From positions 1 to 64,000 of the forward strand of contig CAZKBP010000030.1 in the NCBI GenBank assembly GCA_964551015.1: 64,000 bases of DNA, in the 5' to 3' direction. Every line of letters starts with the position of its first letter. Position 1 is the first letter of the stretch. This document shows positions 51,384 through 60,812 of this stretch, in pieces. The translations under genes were made by a program, and so were the position numbers. The notes under the pieces are model-generated. The model saw only the letters and a program-made list of their open reading frames with translations. It did no database searches and was not told the origin of the DNA. The DNA is from CAZKBP01 sp964551015. Lineage in GTDB: Bacteria > Bacteroidota > Bacteroidia > Cytophagales > Microscillaceae.

Positions 51384-52790
51384 TCAATTGATTTTAAAGC
51401 CAATAATCAGGACGTCATCCGTCTGTCGATTTTCTCCTTTCCATTCCCTGAAGGTTTGGTCGAGTATTTCTTGCTGGCGAGCCATCGGGTGATGATGTAT
51501 TTCTTGAAAAAGCTTACGTAGTTTTCTCACCATAAATTTCCTACCTTCTGCCCCGCCAAACTGATCTTGGAAGCCATCCGTGAAGAGGTAAGCGGTGGTA
51601 GATGCCTCCAGAGAAATCACGTGGCGCGTAAAGGCTCGCTTTTCCTCCTTCTGCTCTCCTCCAATGGGATGACGATCGCCTTTGAGCACTTTCATCTCCC
51701 CTGCTTGCAGATAGACCAAATGATTTTTGGCTCCAGCAAATTCCATCTCTTGTCGCTGCGGGTCGATGGTACAGATGGCCATATCCATACCGTCTCGATT
51801 TTGGGTTTCTGCTTGTTTCAAACTATGGCGAATACGCTCGTGCAATTGGTTGAGGATTAAATCAGGGTGGGTCACTCCTTCGGCATTGATAATCTGCTTG
51901 AGATTGGCATCTCCGACCATGGACATAAAAGCACCGGGCACCCCGTGTCCAGTACAATCTACGGCTGAGATGATAATTTTGCCCTTACCTTCGCTAAACC
52001 AATAGAAATCACCACTGACGATATCACGAGGTTTAAACAAAATAAAAAAATCACTAAGATAACGCCCTATGTACTCAGGATAAGGCAACATGGCTTCCTG
52101 AATTCGTTTGGCATAATTGATACTGGAAGTGATTTCGTGATTTTTTTTCTCTATAATTTCTTTCGCCTTGACTACTTCGGCGGTTCTTTCTTTTACTTTT
52201 TGCTCCAAGTGCTGGCGATATCCCTCGATCTCCATAATATCGCTGTAGGAGCGCAATCCGGTGGTAATCGTGGTGAAGAGGCGTTTATCGGTCAGTTCGG
52301 TCTTATTTTTATAATCATTAATATCATAACGGATGATGACATCTTCTTCGGGGGCTTGGCCGGGCTGCCCAGTACGCATGATGATACGAATAAAGTCATT
52401 TTGCAACTCATTACGGATACGCTCTACTACTTTCAAGCCAGCGTCATTGGTTTCCATGACGACGTCTAAGAGTGTCAAAGCTACATCTTGATTTTCGCGT
52501 AGCATCGTGATGGCTTCTTCTCCGGTGTGAGCACTTAGGAAGTGTAGTCGTTTGCCCTTATACTCGTAATCGCTCAGTGCAAAACGAGTGACATTGTGAA
52601 TCTCTGATTCATCGTCTACGATCAGTACTTTCCATACCTCTCTCTGGGAGAGATCAGGCAGTTGGTGGCTCGGAGAGATGCTTTTTTGGGTGGTATCTTT
52701 GTCGTTATCATTAGATAAATCATCCGCGAAGAAAACTTCATCTTCTTGGGTTTCGTCGGCAAACAGCGTATTTTCTTCATCAATCATCAT
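51384..52790 (-). CDS. response regulator with SpoIIE-type phosphatase output
   Basis: 468 residues. A polar N-terminus leads to a receiver domain (about 52-185) with VLIVDDESEI, the phosphoacceptor Asp in LTLLDVVMET, and a Lys in DYKNKTELT. A coiled-coil linker (about 190-240, YRQHLEQKVKERTAEVVKAK) precedes the PPM/SpoIIE phosphatase (about 240-466) with SGDFYWF, AVDCTGHGVPGAFMSM and a closing TDDVLIIGF. Phosphorylation of the receiver should control dephosphorylation of an anti-sigma-antagonist-like Ser/Thr target. The next upstream gene on the same strand encodes a histidine kinase, the likely phosphate donor. Confidence 0.9.
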   Translation of the reverse strand: MMIDEENTLFADETQEDEVFFADDLSNDNDKDTTQKSISPSHQLPDLSQREVWKVLIVDDESEIHNVTRFALSDYEYKGKRLHFLSAHTGEEAITMLRENQDVALTLLDVVMETNDAGLKVVERIRNELQNDFIRIIMRTGQPGQAPEEDVIIRYDINDYKNKTELTDKRLFTTITTGLRSYSDIMEIEGYRQHLEQKVKERTAEVVKAKEIIEKKNHEITSSINYAKRIQEAMLPYPEYIGRYLSDFFILFKPRDIVSGDFYWFSEGKGKIIISAVDCTGHGVPGAFMSMVGDANLKQIINAEGVTHPDLILNQLHERIRHSLKQAETQNRDGMDMAICTIDPQRQEMEFAGAKNHLVYLQAGEMKVLKGDRHPIGGEQKEEKRAFTRHVISLEASTTAYLFTDGFQDQFGGAEGRKFMVRKLRKLFQEIHHHPMARQQEILDQTFREWKGENRQTDDVLIIGFKIN

Positions 52791-53066
52791 CCAAAACGCT
52801 TTTCTAATTTAATGGATTTAAGAGCTTATTTAAACTTTATCTTCCAGCTAGCACCGAGATCAAAACCAGCTCTTGGTATGGTGTGGTTTGATAAGCGAAC
52901 ACGGCAGATTCGTGAAAGGTTCACCCGAAATACTGGGATAGAATACTCACATAATTATTACCCTAGCTAGTTATTTTCTGCCTTTAAAACTAATTCGCTT
53001 TGAAATCAAATACAAAAATCTTTCCGTATTTCTGCTTGGAAATACCTCGAAAGTACTTGGAGAGGG

Positions 53067-55394
53067 CTACCCGTTCACGGGAATCTCGAGGTGGAAGGTT
53101 GCTCCCTGGTTAGGTGCGCTCTCTAGCTGTAGGCGACCTCCGAGCTTCTGTACCACGAGATTATACACGATATTCATACCCAAACCTGTCCCCCCACCGT
53201 CACGATTGGTCGTAAAGAAAGGCTCGTATATTTTGCGCTTTACCTCCTCGGTCATTCCGTTTCCATCATCTGAATAAATCAGATGCAGATTGTTATAACG
53301 TTTGTAAGCTTTGATGGTCATTTTGCCGTGATCTCTTCCTTTGAAGCCGTGAATGAGCGAGTTCATTACTAAATTGGTAATAATTTGGGAAAAAGCCCCC
53401 GCGTAACTGTTGATTTCAATTTCTTCATCGGCCTCGAGGGTGATTTGGTAGGGTTTATTTTTTAGCTCTGGATTCAGTGCCATCACCGTTTCTTTGAGAT
53501 AAGTGTGTAGGTTAAAAACTCGCTTGCCCTCGCTAGATTGTTCTACGGCTACTCGCTTGAAACCCTGTACCAAATCAGCCGCTCGGCTCAAATTACTCAA
53601 TAAGATGGTATTCCCCTGTTCGGTAATTCCCAGATAATTCTCCAAATCTGTACGCTTCATCTGGTTTTGGCGGTAGAGCCCCAGAAGCTCTTTGGTTTTA
53701 GTATCTAAACGGGAAGCTGCCGTTACACAGACTCCAATGGGAGTATTGATTTCGTGCGCAACACCTGCTACCAAGTTACCCAGCGCGGCCATTTTTTCAG
53801 ATTCTACCAATTGTTTTTGGGCGGCATTTAGCAATTCGTAGGTTTCTGCGTTTTTGAGGGCAATGGTTGTGTAGGCAGCCAAGGTCTTAATCATATCGAT
53901 ATGCCGATGATTATAGGCATTTTCTTTTTTGCTGTATACGCCCACGGCTCCGATGGTATCTCCCTCGTGGAGCATCGGGTAGTAAATCATGGAATTAAAG
54001 ATTGGATTCACCGAGTACTCATCCAATTCATAGCGGCGGAGGTCTTGCTTACGGTTAATGAGAATAGAACGTGAATTTTTGACACACCAAACGGCTGGGT
54101 TATTTTCCTCTTTGATAGAAATTCTGATGAGTGGCTTTTTGATTTGATTCTCTGTATTAAATTTATACTCGAGTTGTTCGTACTCAGGGTGATACTCAGA
54201 AATTCGAAATCCATCGGCGGGCATCAATTGGGTTACGTAGCCATAAAAAGTATCAAAAATTTCTTTAAAGTCGAGTGTAGAAGTAATGCTCTGACCGATG
54301 CGACTTAGAATGGTAATGGTTTCGTAAGACTTTTGAAGCTCTTCGGCTTGTTGCGCCATCTCGTTGGCTTGCTTCTCGAGGTTATCTCTTTGGGAGCGAA
54401 TTTCTTCCTCGGTTTGTTTGAGTTCTTCATTTTTTTCGCCTAGCTCTATATTGCGCATTTCTATTTCTTCTTGCTGGAGAAGAATTTGTTTGTATTGTTT
54501 GTCAATCTCTTTATTACGCCCTTCCAAGGCGGTGAAGGCTTCTTTGATTTTTTCGTTACTTTTCTCAATTTCCTGATTCTTATTGCGAATCTCCTGATTT
54601 TTGAGAGCTAGGGCTTCTTTTTGGTCTTGTAAGAGGCGATTGGCCTTCCGCGTTTGGAAAACACCTTGTACCAATAGAGATGCTAAAATAACCAACAAGC
54701 CTACCGCAGCAATGAGGATGTAGTTATAACGCTTTTGCTGCTCAGCCTGTCGGTCTAGAAAACGCTTGATAATCCCAGCCTTGCTGAACTGAGTATCTGT
54801 AGACTCGATAGAAATTTCTGAATAACTAAAGGCTAGATCATCTTCCCCTTTTTCAAAATAAACTTCGGCCACATTATTAGCGACTTCGGCAGCCTTGGAT
54901 CGTTCGTTTAAGCGCTCGTAAAGATCAAAGGCGCGTTGATAGTAGTGCGCGGCAGAATCTAGGTATTGCGCTTTGGTATAGGAAATATTCTTGTAAAAAG
55001 TCCCGTAATCGTTGTAGGTATCGGCTAGTTTTTGCTCACTTCCAAGCGATTTATGTATCTCAACGGCTCGATCGAAGGAGCTAATTACATCATCTTGCTC
55101 CTGTGGATTGAGGCTGTAAGCTACTTTGGCCTGATTAACGAGGGCGCGGGCTTCCCCAATTTCGTATTGGGCAGCTTTTGCCAAATTAACCGCTTGTCGG
55201 GCGTAATTATAAGAGGCTTGCAGTTCATTGACACTCCGATAATTCTCTGCCAAGAGGTTCATAATATTCACTTTATCCTTGATAAAAGCAGTGAAAGGCA
55301 GGGCATTCCTCAAGCTGTCTATTTTGGCACACTGTGCCCAGAGAGAAAAACTCCATCCCATCAAAAGGACGGTCAGATAGCAGGCTTTTTTCAT
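53067..55394 (-). CDS. sensor histidine kinase with TPR, membrane helix and GAF domain
   Basis: 775 residues from ATG 55394, giving a signal peptide ending LWAQ. TPR-like helices (about 35-205, ALVNQAKVAYSLNP, YYQRAFDLYERL) lie outside. A membrane helix sits near 225-245. A long Glu/Lys coiled coil (about 250-355) follows, then a GAF domain (about 365-510). The HisKA-like box is AGVAHEINTPIG with the phosphoacceptor His, and the ATPase domain ends with SDDGNGMTEEVKRKIYEPFFTTNRDGGGTGLGM. It should sense an envelope or cytoplasmic cue and phosphorylate the adjacent receiver-SpoIIE protein. Confidence 0.9.
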   Translation of the reverse strand: MKKACYLTVLLMGWSFSLWAQCAKIDSLRNALPFTAFIKDKVNIMNLLAENYRSVNELQASYNYARQAVNLAKAAQYEIGEARALVNQAKVAYSLNPQEQDDVISSFDRAVEIHKSLGSEQKLADTYNDYGTFYKNISYTKAQYLDSAAHYYQRAFDLYERLNERSKAAEVANNVAEVYFEKGEDDLAFSYSEISIESTDTQFSKAGIIKRFLDRQAEQQKRYNYILIAAVGLLVILASLLVQGVFQTRKANRLLQDQKEALALKNQEIRNKNQEIEKSNEKIKEAFTALEGRNKEIDKQYKQILLQQEEIEMRNIELGEKNEELKQTEEEIRSQRDNLEKQANEMAQQAEELQKSYETITILSRIGQSITSTLDFKEIFDTFYGYVTQLMPADGFRISEYHPEYEQLEYKFNTENQIKKPLIRISIKEENNPAVWCVKNSRSILINRKQDLRRYELDEYSVNPIFNSMIYYPMLHEGDTIGAVGVYSKKENAYNHRHIDMIKTLAAYTTIALKNAETYELLNAAQKQLVESEKMAALGNLVAGVAHEINTPIGVCVTAASRLDTKTKELLGLYRQNQMKRTDLENYLGITEQGNTILLSNLSRAADLVQGFKRVAVEQSSEGKRVFNLHTYLKETVMALNPELKNKPYQITLEADEEIEINSYAGAFSQIITNLVMNSLIHGFKGRDHGKMTIKAYKRYNNLHLIYSDDGNGMTEEVKRKIYEPFFTTNRDGGGTGLGMNIVYNLVVQKLGGRLQLESAPNQGATFHLEIPVNG

Positions 55395-55547
55395 ATGTTT
55401 GTACAATTCTAGAATACTTATACGAGTTTGACCCTTAAAGAAAGTGCTTTAAAACCAAGAAACCCGCCTTATGTAATAAATTCGTGTGGATTGATGTGCG
55501 ATGGCTCGTTTTTAGTTTTTAGAGAAGCAAAAATTGGCCTGAGCTGT

Positions 55548-55661
55548 TGTCTCTGTGTTTCTGTGTTTCTCTGTGTCTCTGTGTCTCTATGTTTGTCTAT
55601 CTCTGTATCTCTGTTTCTCTGTTTCTCTGTGTTTCTCTGTTTCTCTGTGCCTCTGTGTTCA
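55548..55661. repeat. degenerate TCTCTGTG tandem repeat
   Basis: About 114 bases of imperfect TCTCTGTG, TTTCTCTG and related 6-8-base units lie between the histidine kinase and the small gene at 55678. A short copy of the same motif occurs near 58961-58980. It is strand-biased pyrimidine/TG DNA without coding potential. Confidence 0.8.
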
Positions 55662-55677
55662 AAAAAAACGTCCTACT

Positions 55678-56022
55678 TCAATACCGAAGCAACCACACAG
55701 TGGCCAACTGCTCCACGAGGGCTAAGTCTCCATTATCCGCGAGGTTATAAATTTGGCTGACATACTGCGCTTGGATAGAAAATTTATACCAAGTATTCTC
55801 TGGTACGATCACCCCTTTTTCCAAAAGGCTTTGAAATGAATAATTTTCTTGGCATTGTCGAATCACTTTTTTATCGAAGATACGGATATGCTGATTTCGC
55901 ATGAAGCGTTTGCGGAATCGCCCACGCTCGTCTCGATATTCTTGTTTAGGGCTATGCACTAAGAATAAATCTAAGATGAGGCTACGCTCCTCGGCACTCA
56001 GTGTAAGGGGAGTTGCTTCCAT
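55678..56022 (-). CDS. hypothetical protein
   Basis: 114 residues, soluble and mixed charged, starting MEATPLTLSAEERSLILDLF. Stretches such as RDERGRFRKRFMRNQHIRIFD and a C-terminal helix ALVEQLATVWLLRY are visible, but I recognise no family. It borders the TCTCTGTG repeat at its 3' end. Codon use resembles its neighbours. Real coding status is likely but unproven. Confidence 0.5.
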   Translation of the reverse strand: MEATPLTLSAEERSLILDLFLVHSPKQEYRDERGRFRKRFMRNQHIRIFDKKVIRQCQENYSFQSLLEKGVIVPENTWYKFSIQAQYVSQIYNLADNGDLALVEQLATVWLLRY

Positions 56023-56214
56023 AATACAAAGGTAAAAGGGAATTTGAGAAGGGAGAAAGAGAAATCATTCCTTCTCCCGTACAAGTTTGTGTTCCTAGAT
56101 GAAGCAATCTATGTTAGATTGTATTCTGAAAAAACGTAAATTTACGTGTAATCGCCAGTTGGGCAAAACTAATTTTGATGCTGGGCTGCCCAAGGTTCTA
56201 ACCCTTTTTAAAAG

Positions 56215-56784
56215 ATGAAACAAAAGCTTGCCGAACATATCATTGATCGCTTAGGGCGAGAGCCAGCGCACTTGGAAGCCGTGCTTGAGCATTTCAAAGA
56301 ACAAAAAACCAAACGAGGAGTGCATCTTTTACAGCAGGGCGAAGTCTGTAAGCACGTATACTTTATCGTAGAAGGTTGCCTGCAAGTATATGTCATTGAT
56401 AAAAACGGCCACGAGTCTACCCGCGAGCTTTATGTAGAAGACCAATGGACAACCGATATCTTTGGTTTTCAAAACCAAACACCTGCTTCCGAATTTATCA
56501 AATGTGTAGAGCCTTGCCAGCTTTTGAAGATTCATTATGATTCTTTCCAAAAATTAGCGCAAGCTGTGCCCCAGTTCGCTGGCATTTACAAGCAAATCTT
56601 AGAAGTTTCTTACAATAATACCGTTTATCGGGTCAACACCTTGATCTCCCTGAGTGCCTTAGATCGGATCAAATGGTTGCAAGAGCACAAACCTCACCTC
56701 CTCCCTCGGCTCTCGAGCCGCTTACTGGCTTCTTATCTCGGCATCACCCCCGAAACCCTCACGCGCCTCAAGGCCAAACTCTGA
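56215..56784 (+). CDS. Crp/Fnr-family regulator
   Basis: 189 residues. A cyclic-nucleotide-binding beta barrel (about 25-125: LLQQGEVCKHVYFIVEGCLQVY, DQWTTDIFGF) is followed by a compact winged-helix ending SSRLLASYLGITPETLTRLKAKL. The short DNA-binding part is typical of Bacteroidota Crp-like activators such as those controlling stress or small-molecule genes. The cyclic-nucleotide pocket residues are not conserved, so the effector is unknown. The YCII-domain and DoxX-like genes follow on the same strand; they are plausible targets. Confidence 0.88.
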   Translation: MKQKLAEHIIDRLGREPAHLEAVLEHFKEQKTKRGVHLLQQGEVCKHVYFIVEGCLQVYVIDKNGHESTRELYVEDQWTTDIFGFQNQTPASEFIKCVEPCQLLKIHYDSFQKLAQAVPQFAGIYKQILEVSYNNTVYRVNTLISLSALDRIKWLQEHKPHLLPRLSSRLLASYLGITPETLTRLKAKL

Positions 56785-56869
56785 AAACCTTGACATTTGT
56801 CAATGCTTAAAGAGGCCACATGGTTGAACTTTGTGCTGTAATCATTTTTTAACCATAACTCTTTTGACA

Positions 56870-57217
56870 ATGAAGGAATACTTGATGCTTTTTTGGAACG
56901 AATCAGGAGACGGCCAATATCAGGTCAAACCCGAAGACATGCAAAAATCCATGCAGGCTTGGCAAGCTTGGATTGGCGAAATTGCCATGCAGGGCAAACT
57001 CGTTTCTACCAAACCTATTGATTATCAGGGGACAGTAGTCTCCAATGAAGGAATTGCCAAACACCCAGTGGTCAAAGAAGGAGATCTAGTAACTGGCTAC
57101 CTCATTTGCAAGGCCGACAATCAGGCCGAAGTAGAAACTTGGGGTAAGTCCTGCCCCATTCTCCAACATCCGAAAGGAGCGGTAGAAATTCGTGAATTTT
57201 TACCTTTTGAAATGTAA
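56870..57217 (+). CDS. YCII-related domain protein
   Basis: 115 residues from ATG 56870; an earlier ATG at 56831 adds a non-conserved stretch. It starts MKEYLMLFWNESGDGQYQ, continues with KPEDMQKSMQAWQAWIGEI, and ends VEIREFLPFEM. The pattern fits YciI-like alpha/beta dimers used as small enzymes or sigma-factor-associated (DGPF/PhnB-type) proteins. No catalytic His-Asp pair is evident. It lies 86 bases behind the Crp-family gene, which may control it. Confidence 0.8.
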   Translation: MKEYLMLFWNESGDGQYQVKPEDMQKSMQAWQAWIGEIAMQGKLVSTKPIDYQGTVVSNEGIAKHPVVKEGDLVTGYLICKADNQAEVETWGKSCPILQHPKGAVEIREFLPFEM

Positions 57218-57351
57218 GCAAGCAGGCACTAGTGATGAGCTATTTACATTTGGCGGAGATGTTCATCACTAGATACTCGTCAATTGATTTTTTCACTAAA
57301 ACCTTGGTCTGAATACTTCATTTTTTATCATATTCTTTAAAATTTGTAATC

Positions 57352-57768
57352 ATGAACAAAATATTAGAATTAGGTCGCTGGATTTTTCCACTTTCTTTCT
57401 TGATGTACGTGGGGCTGCACTTGGGTAAGCCCGAGGTAGGTGCTTCTTTTGTGCCTGATTTTTTGCCTTTTCCTTACTTCTGGAATTATTTCACGCTCGT
57501 GTGTATTGTGCTTTTTATCGTGAGTGCATTGATTCGTAAGTACGATAAATTAGCTTACGCCATGATGGCACTTTATGTTATTTTGATGGCCTTTTTAGTG
57601 CACTTACCCATCGCTCTGGGGATGAACATACCGATGGATACAATGGGCATGGATTTGACCCGCACTCGGGAGCTGGAAATGATTAATGTATTTAGAAACA
57701 TCATGGTCGCGGCCGCGCTGATGGGTTTTGCCCAATACATCGCCACTGACCGAAGGTTGGCAAATTAA
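57352..57768 (+). CDS. DoxX-like membrane protein
   Basis: 138 residues, four membrane helices: ILELGRWIFPLSFLMYVGLHL, YFTLVCIVLFIVSALI, AYAMMALYVILMAFLVHLPIA and a last helix with NIMVAAALMGFAQYIA. The layout fits the DoxX/DoxD-like four-helix family, often membrane partners in redox or stress protection. No Cys or haem motif is visible. It closes the Crp-YCII-DoxX group and is followed by a hairpin terminator. Confidence 0.7.
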   Translation: MNKILELGRWIFPLSFLMYVGLHLGKPEVGASFVPDFLPFPYFWNYFTLVCIVLFIVSALIRKYDKLAYAMMALYVILMAFLVHLPIALGMNIPMDTMGMDLTRTRELEMINVFRNIMVAAALMGFAQYIATDRRLAN

Positions 57769-58258
57769 GCAGTGGAAGTTGTCTGCTTTTGTGGGAATGT
57801 TCCTGAGTGGAACATTTCCTTTCAAACTCAGTCTGAATTTGCTATCTTCATTCGTCAATTGGTGATGTGAATTATTTCTCAACCCGAAAGCCATCGGGTC
57901 TTTTCCAACGCATCCCTCCCTTCTACCACCCATGATCTACATCAAAGAAACCAACGCGAGGGGCGAATATTCTTCCGTCATCCATAAACCGAGGCATATC
58001 CCAACAACCGTTCACAAAATGGAGCAATCTTGCTTTTGAATTAAAACCCATACATAGGTGATGTGAATTGGTATAAATTTCCCATAAAGCCTTGAAAAAT
58101 CACTTGGAAGTCAAAATTTACTAAAATACCCTTCTTAATCTGATTTTTCCTTGAATTAATCGAGATAAAATCAGACAGGTCTATTTTTTTGCCTAAAACG
58201 ATAAATTAATTGACACTTAATTTTTAACTTAGAGGTAGACACTATTACCAGAAAATCT
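57769..58258. other. 490-base intergenic region with two hairpins
   Basis: The start holds two terminator-like hairpins: GGAATGTTCC/GGAACATTTCC (57794-57819, one bulge) and ACCCGA/TCGGGT (57884-57901) followed by CTTTT. A 13-base direct repeat GGTGATGTGAATT occurs at 57861 and 58057. No convincing gene; one 35-codon frame at 57931 has no support. Confidence 0.5.
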
Positions 58259-58834
58259 ATGTTTGAAAAAGTAAAAGAAACAATAGAACGGGTTGCGCCA
58301 ATAGAAACTGGATTATGGGAAGATATTCGAAGACGTGGGAAGGTAATTCCTGTTCAAAAAAATGAAATCCTGATCCGCTACGGGAGTAAATGTAGAGAAA
58401 CCTATTACATAGTTGAGGGAAGCTTTGTCAAGTCACAAATATCCGAAAGCGGTGTGAGCAAAGCCGTCTGGTTTCACTTTGACGATTACTTTGAATTTCT
58501 GGCGACAGCAGATAGCTTTTTCGCGGATGAGCACACGAAATATGAAATAAAAGCCTTGGAAGACTCCGTGGTGATTAAATTTAGCAAGCAAATGATCGAT
58601 GAATGGGTAGAGGCATACACTTGTTTTAACCAGTTCTATCGGCATTATATTATTCAGGACTTTATCACTATCTTCGAGGCGAGAAGTTGCCTGTTGACCT
58701 ATAGTTCGGTGGAGTTTTTACAGTATTGTCAAAAAAGATTTCCCTTTCTCTTCCTCAAGCTCCCAGGACACTATATTGCTGACTTTATTGGAGTTACGCC
58801 CGAATGGTATAGCAAACTACAAAGGAAAGTCTAG
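58259..58834 (+). CDS. Crp/Fnr-family regulator
   Basis: 191 residues, distinct from the one at 56.2 kb. The sensor barrel (about 25-120) shows ILIRYGSKCRETYYIVEGSFVKSQI and DDYFEFLATADSFF. The C-terminal winged helix is short (HYIADFIGVTPEWYSKLQRKV). The binding pocket for cAMP is not conserved. It stands alone; its target is unknown. The next genes downstream on the opposite strand are the nickel transporter-like gene and hyp operon. Confidence 0.82.
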   Translation: MFEKVKETIERVAPIETGLWEDIRRRGKVIPVQKNEILIRYGSKCRETYYIVEGSFVKSQISESGVSKAVWFHFDDYFEFLATADSFFADEHTKYEIKALEDSVVIKFSKQMIDEWVEAYTCFNQFYRHYIIQDFITIFEARSCLLTYSSVEFLQYCQKRFPFLFLKLPGHYIADFIGVTPEWYSKLQRKV

Positions 58835-59039
58835 TATTGGAATAGTTTAACACTTTTCTTTTTCCCCTTGTGAATCAGGGCATCATCCATATACCAATCC
58901 ACCTCTGTGACATGTACACTTAAATGGGAGTGGATGTTTCACTGGAGTGCCCCGAAACCCCTCTGTGTCTCTGTGCTTGAATAAGCCATTCAGATGCACA
59001 CACGGAGGATCGTGTCTGATATAAATGAGTACCGAAGTC

Positions 59040-59654
59040 TCAGCCCCACAGGTTCTCATACAAAATCCACCCTCCATAACTCAGGCAAAAGCAAGAGGAA
59101 ATCAGAATCAAAGCCACCTGTACCTGGCGATGTGTGCTGACTTCCTTGGAGAAGGGCAGGCTGAAAATCCCAGCAGCAATCAGCATGCCCGCCACCGAAC
59201 CCAGACCAAAAATGAGCAAGTACAAGAGACTCAGCATCGTACCGCTAATCTTAGTCATCACCAACAATACCATCGCGCCACTTCCGGCCAAGCCATGCAC
59301 CAATCCAATGCCATAAGCCAAATGCGCCTTGTGTTCCGTGTCCCCGTGGGCATGTACCGGTGCATAAAGTTTGTACAGGCGATGCAAACCCATCAGAATC
59401 AAAGCCAAACCCACACCTGCCTCAAAGAAACTGAATAACTCGCTCTGGAAACTCATCCGCAAGGCAATCATCAAAATACCAATCAGTAAGATGGTAGAAG
59501 TATGCCCCAAGCCCCAGTAGATTCCATCCCAAATGGCGTGGCTTAGTTTTTTCCGGCGGGTTACGATATTACTAATCGCGGCCAAGTGATCCGCCTCGAA
59601 GGCGTGCCCAAAGCCTACACTCAAAGCAATTGATAAGGTAATAATGGATTCCAT
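59040..59654 (-). CDS. NicO/UreH-like nickel transporter
   Basis: 204 residues with about six membrane helices. The metal-transport signature is HAFEADHLAAIS (H-x4-DH) in the first helix, followed by GIYWGLGHTSTI and a His-rich loop HAHGDTEHKAH between helices. Such proteins (NiCoT/NicO and UreH types) move Ni2+ across the inner membrane. It is the last gene of the leftward hyp operon, so it probably supplies nickel for the [NiFe] hydrogenase. Cobalt transport cannot be excluded by sequence. Confidence 0.82.
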   Translation of the reverse strand: MESIITLSIALSVGFGHAFEADHLAAISNIVTRRKKLSHAIWDGIYWGLGHTSTILLIGILMIALRMSFQSELFSFFEAGVGLALILMGLHRLYKLYAPVHAHGDTEHKAHLAYGIGLVHGLAGSGAMVLLVMTKISGTMLSLLYLLIFGLGSVAGMLIAAGIFSLPFSKEVSTHRQVQVALILISSCFCLSYGGWILYENLWG

Positions 59655-59697
59655 TTTTAGTTTTTGTTCGTTTTTTAGTTTTTGGTTATTAAAATTG

Positions 59698-60804
59698 TTA
59701 AAGCGGATACGGATATAAGACTAGGCGATGGTTCCCCGTATCGGCTACCAGTAATTTGTTTTCTTTTTGACAGATGGAAAAAGGCCAGTAGAGCGTGTTC
59801 CCCGTACCCAGTTTGGTCTCTTGGTTTTCGCTCCCAGTCTGGAAATCGGGTTTGCCTAATACCCGATCTGCCGCTTGATTAGATTTTTCGGGGAAGGAAT
59901 CAAAACCCAGTAAGCGGCTGTTACCCGTGTCGGCCACCCAGAGTCCTTGCCCCGTGAAGGCGGTATCGTAGCACCAGTTCAGCGTATGGGCTGCCGGAAA
60001 GGGCATGAATTGATTCGCCCCGTTGGCACTCAGGTTCGCTTGCCCAATGATGGCTTGGGCAGGCTCATTCAGTGCATCTTCCCAGTGCTTCCAAAGCAAA
60101 ACCCGGTAGTACTGTGTATCGGTAATGGCAAGTGCTCCCTTCGGGCTGACTTTGACGGAGTAAGGCCAAATCGCGTTTTGGGAATCGTAATCTCTTTGCT
60201 CAAAGTCTGTTTGTCCAATTACGGCATCCGCAGAAGCGAAGTTCTCTTGGGGAATCTGATGATAAACCAACACTCTACGATTTCCAGTATCGGCTATCCA
60301 GAGTGTTTCGCCATCCGAATAAACGCCATAAGGCCAGTAGAGGGTATTAGCTCGAGGGTCGGCTCCTACCTGTTGCGCATTGGGTAAATTGCTTTCAAAA
60401 TTAGCTTGTCCCAGCACTACATCGGCTACTTGGGCATTTTGGGTAGGCATCGAGTGCCAAATGAGTACCCGATGATTCCAGGCATCGGCCACGATTAGCT
60501 TTTCTCCATTCGTCCAAAGCCCCGAAGGATAGTGTAATGTGGAAGCACTCACCTGACCGTCCGCATTTCTACCTGAACCTTCTGCCGAGAATTGCCCCAA
60601 TATTACATCTGGTTCGGCAAAAGCTTTCTCGGGAAAGGCTTTCCAAATAAAAACCCGATTTTGTCCCGTATCAGCAACTAATAACATGCCCTCGTGGAAA
60701 TAAACTCCCCGTGGGGCTAAGAAGGGTTTTTGTTTGCTCCCGTAGAATACCCACTCGGCTTGGTCGGGTAAAACTTCTATATGGCTGTTCTCTATTTTTT
60801 CCAT
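59698..60804 (-). CDS. NHL-repeat beta-propeller protein
   Basis: 368 residues, no signal peptide. Repeats of the pattern L-x-VADTGxNRVLIW occur about six times (LVADTGQNRVFIW, IVADAWNHRVLIW, WIADTGNRRVLVY, AITDTQYYRVLLW, WVADTGNSRLLGF, LVADTGNHRLVLY), each followed by a DVVLGQANF-like turn. This fits a six-bladed propeller. It begins 8 bases after hypE and precedes the nickel transporter gene, so it is translated within the hyp operon. A hydrogenase assembly or protein-scaffold role is inferred; NHL proteins in hyp operons are uncommon. Confidence 0.82.
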   Translation of the reverse strand: MEKIENSHIEVLPDQAEWVFYGSKQKPFLAPRGVYFHEGMLLVADTGQNRVFIWKAFPEKAFAEPDVILGQFSAEGSGRNADGQVSASTLHYPSGLWTNGEKLIVADAWNHRVLIWHSMPTQNAQVADVVLGQANFESNLPNAQQVGADPRANTLYWPYGVYSDGETLWIADTGNRRVLVYHQIPQENFASADAVIGQTDFEQRDYDSQNAIWPYSVKVSPKGALAITDTQYYRVLLWKHWEDALNEPAQAIIGQANLSANGANQFMPFPAAHTLNWCYDTAFTGQGLWVADTGNSRLLGFDSFPEKSNQAADRVLGKPDFQTGSENQETKLGTGNTLYWPFSICQKENKLLVADTGNHRLVLYPYPL

Positions 60805-60812
60805 AAATAAAA

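Noticed and set aside
55548..55661. CRISPR array
   Set aside because: Units are 6-8 bases, imperfect and without spacers; no cas genes are near.
57931..58038. 35-codon frame in the intergenic region
   Set aside because: No promoter close by, no similarity recognised and flanked by hairpins and direct repeats.
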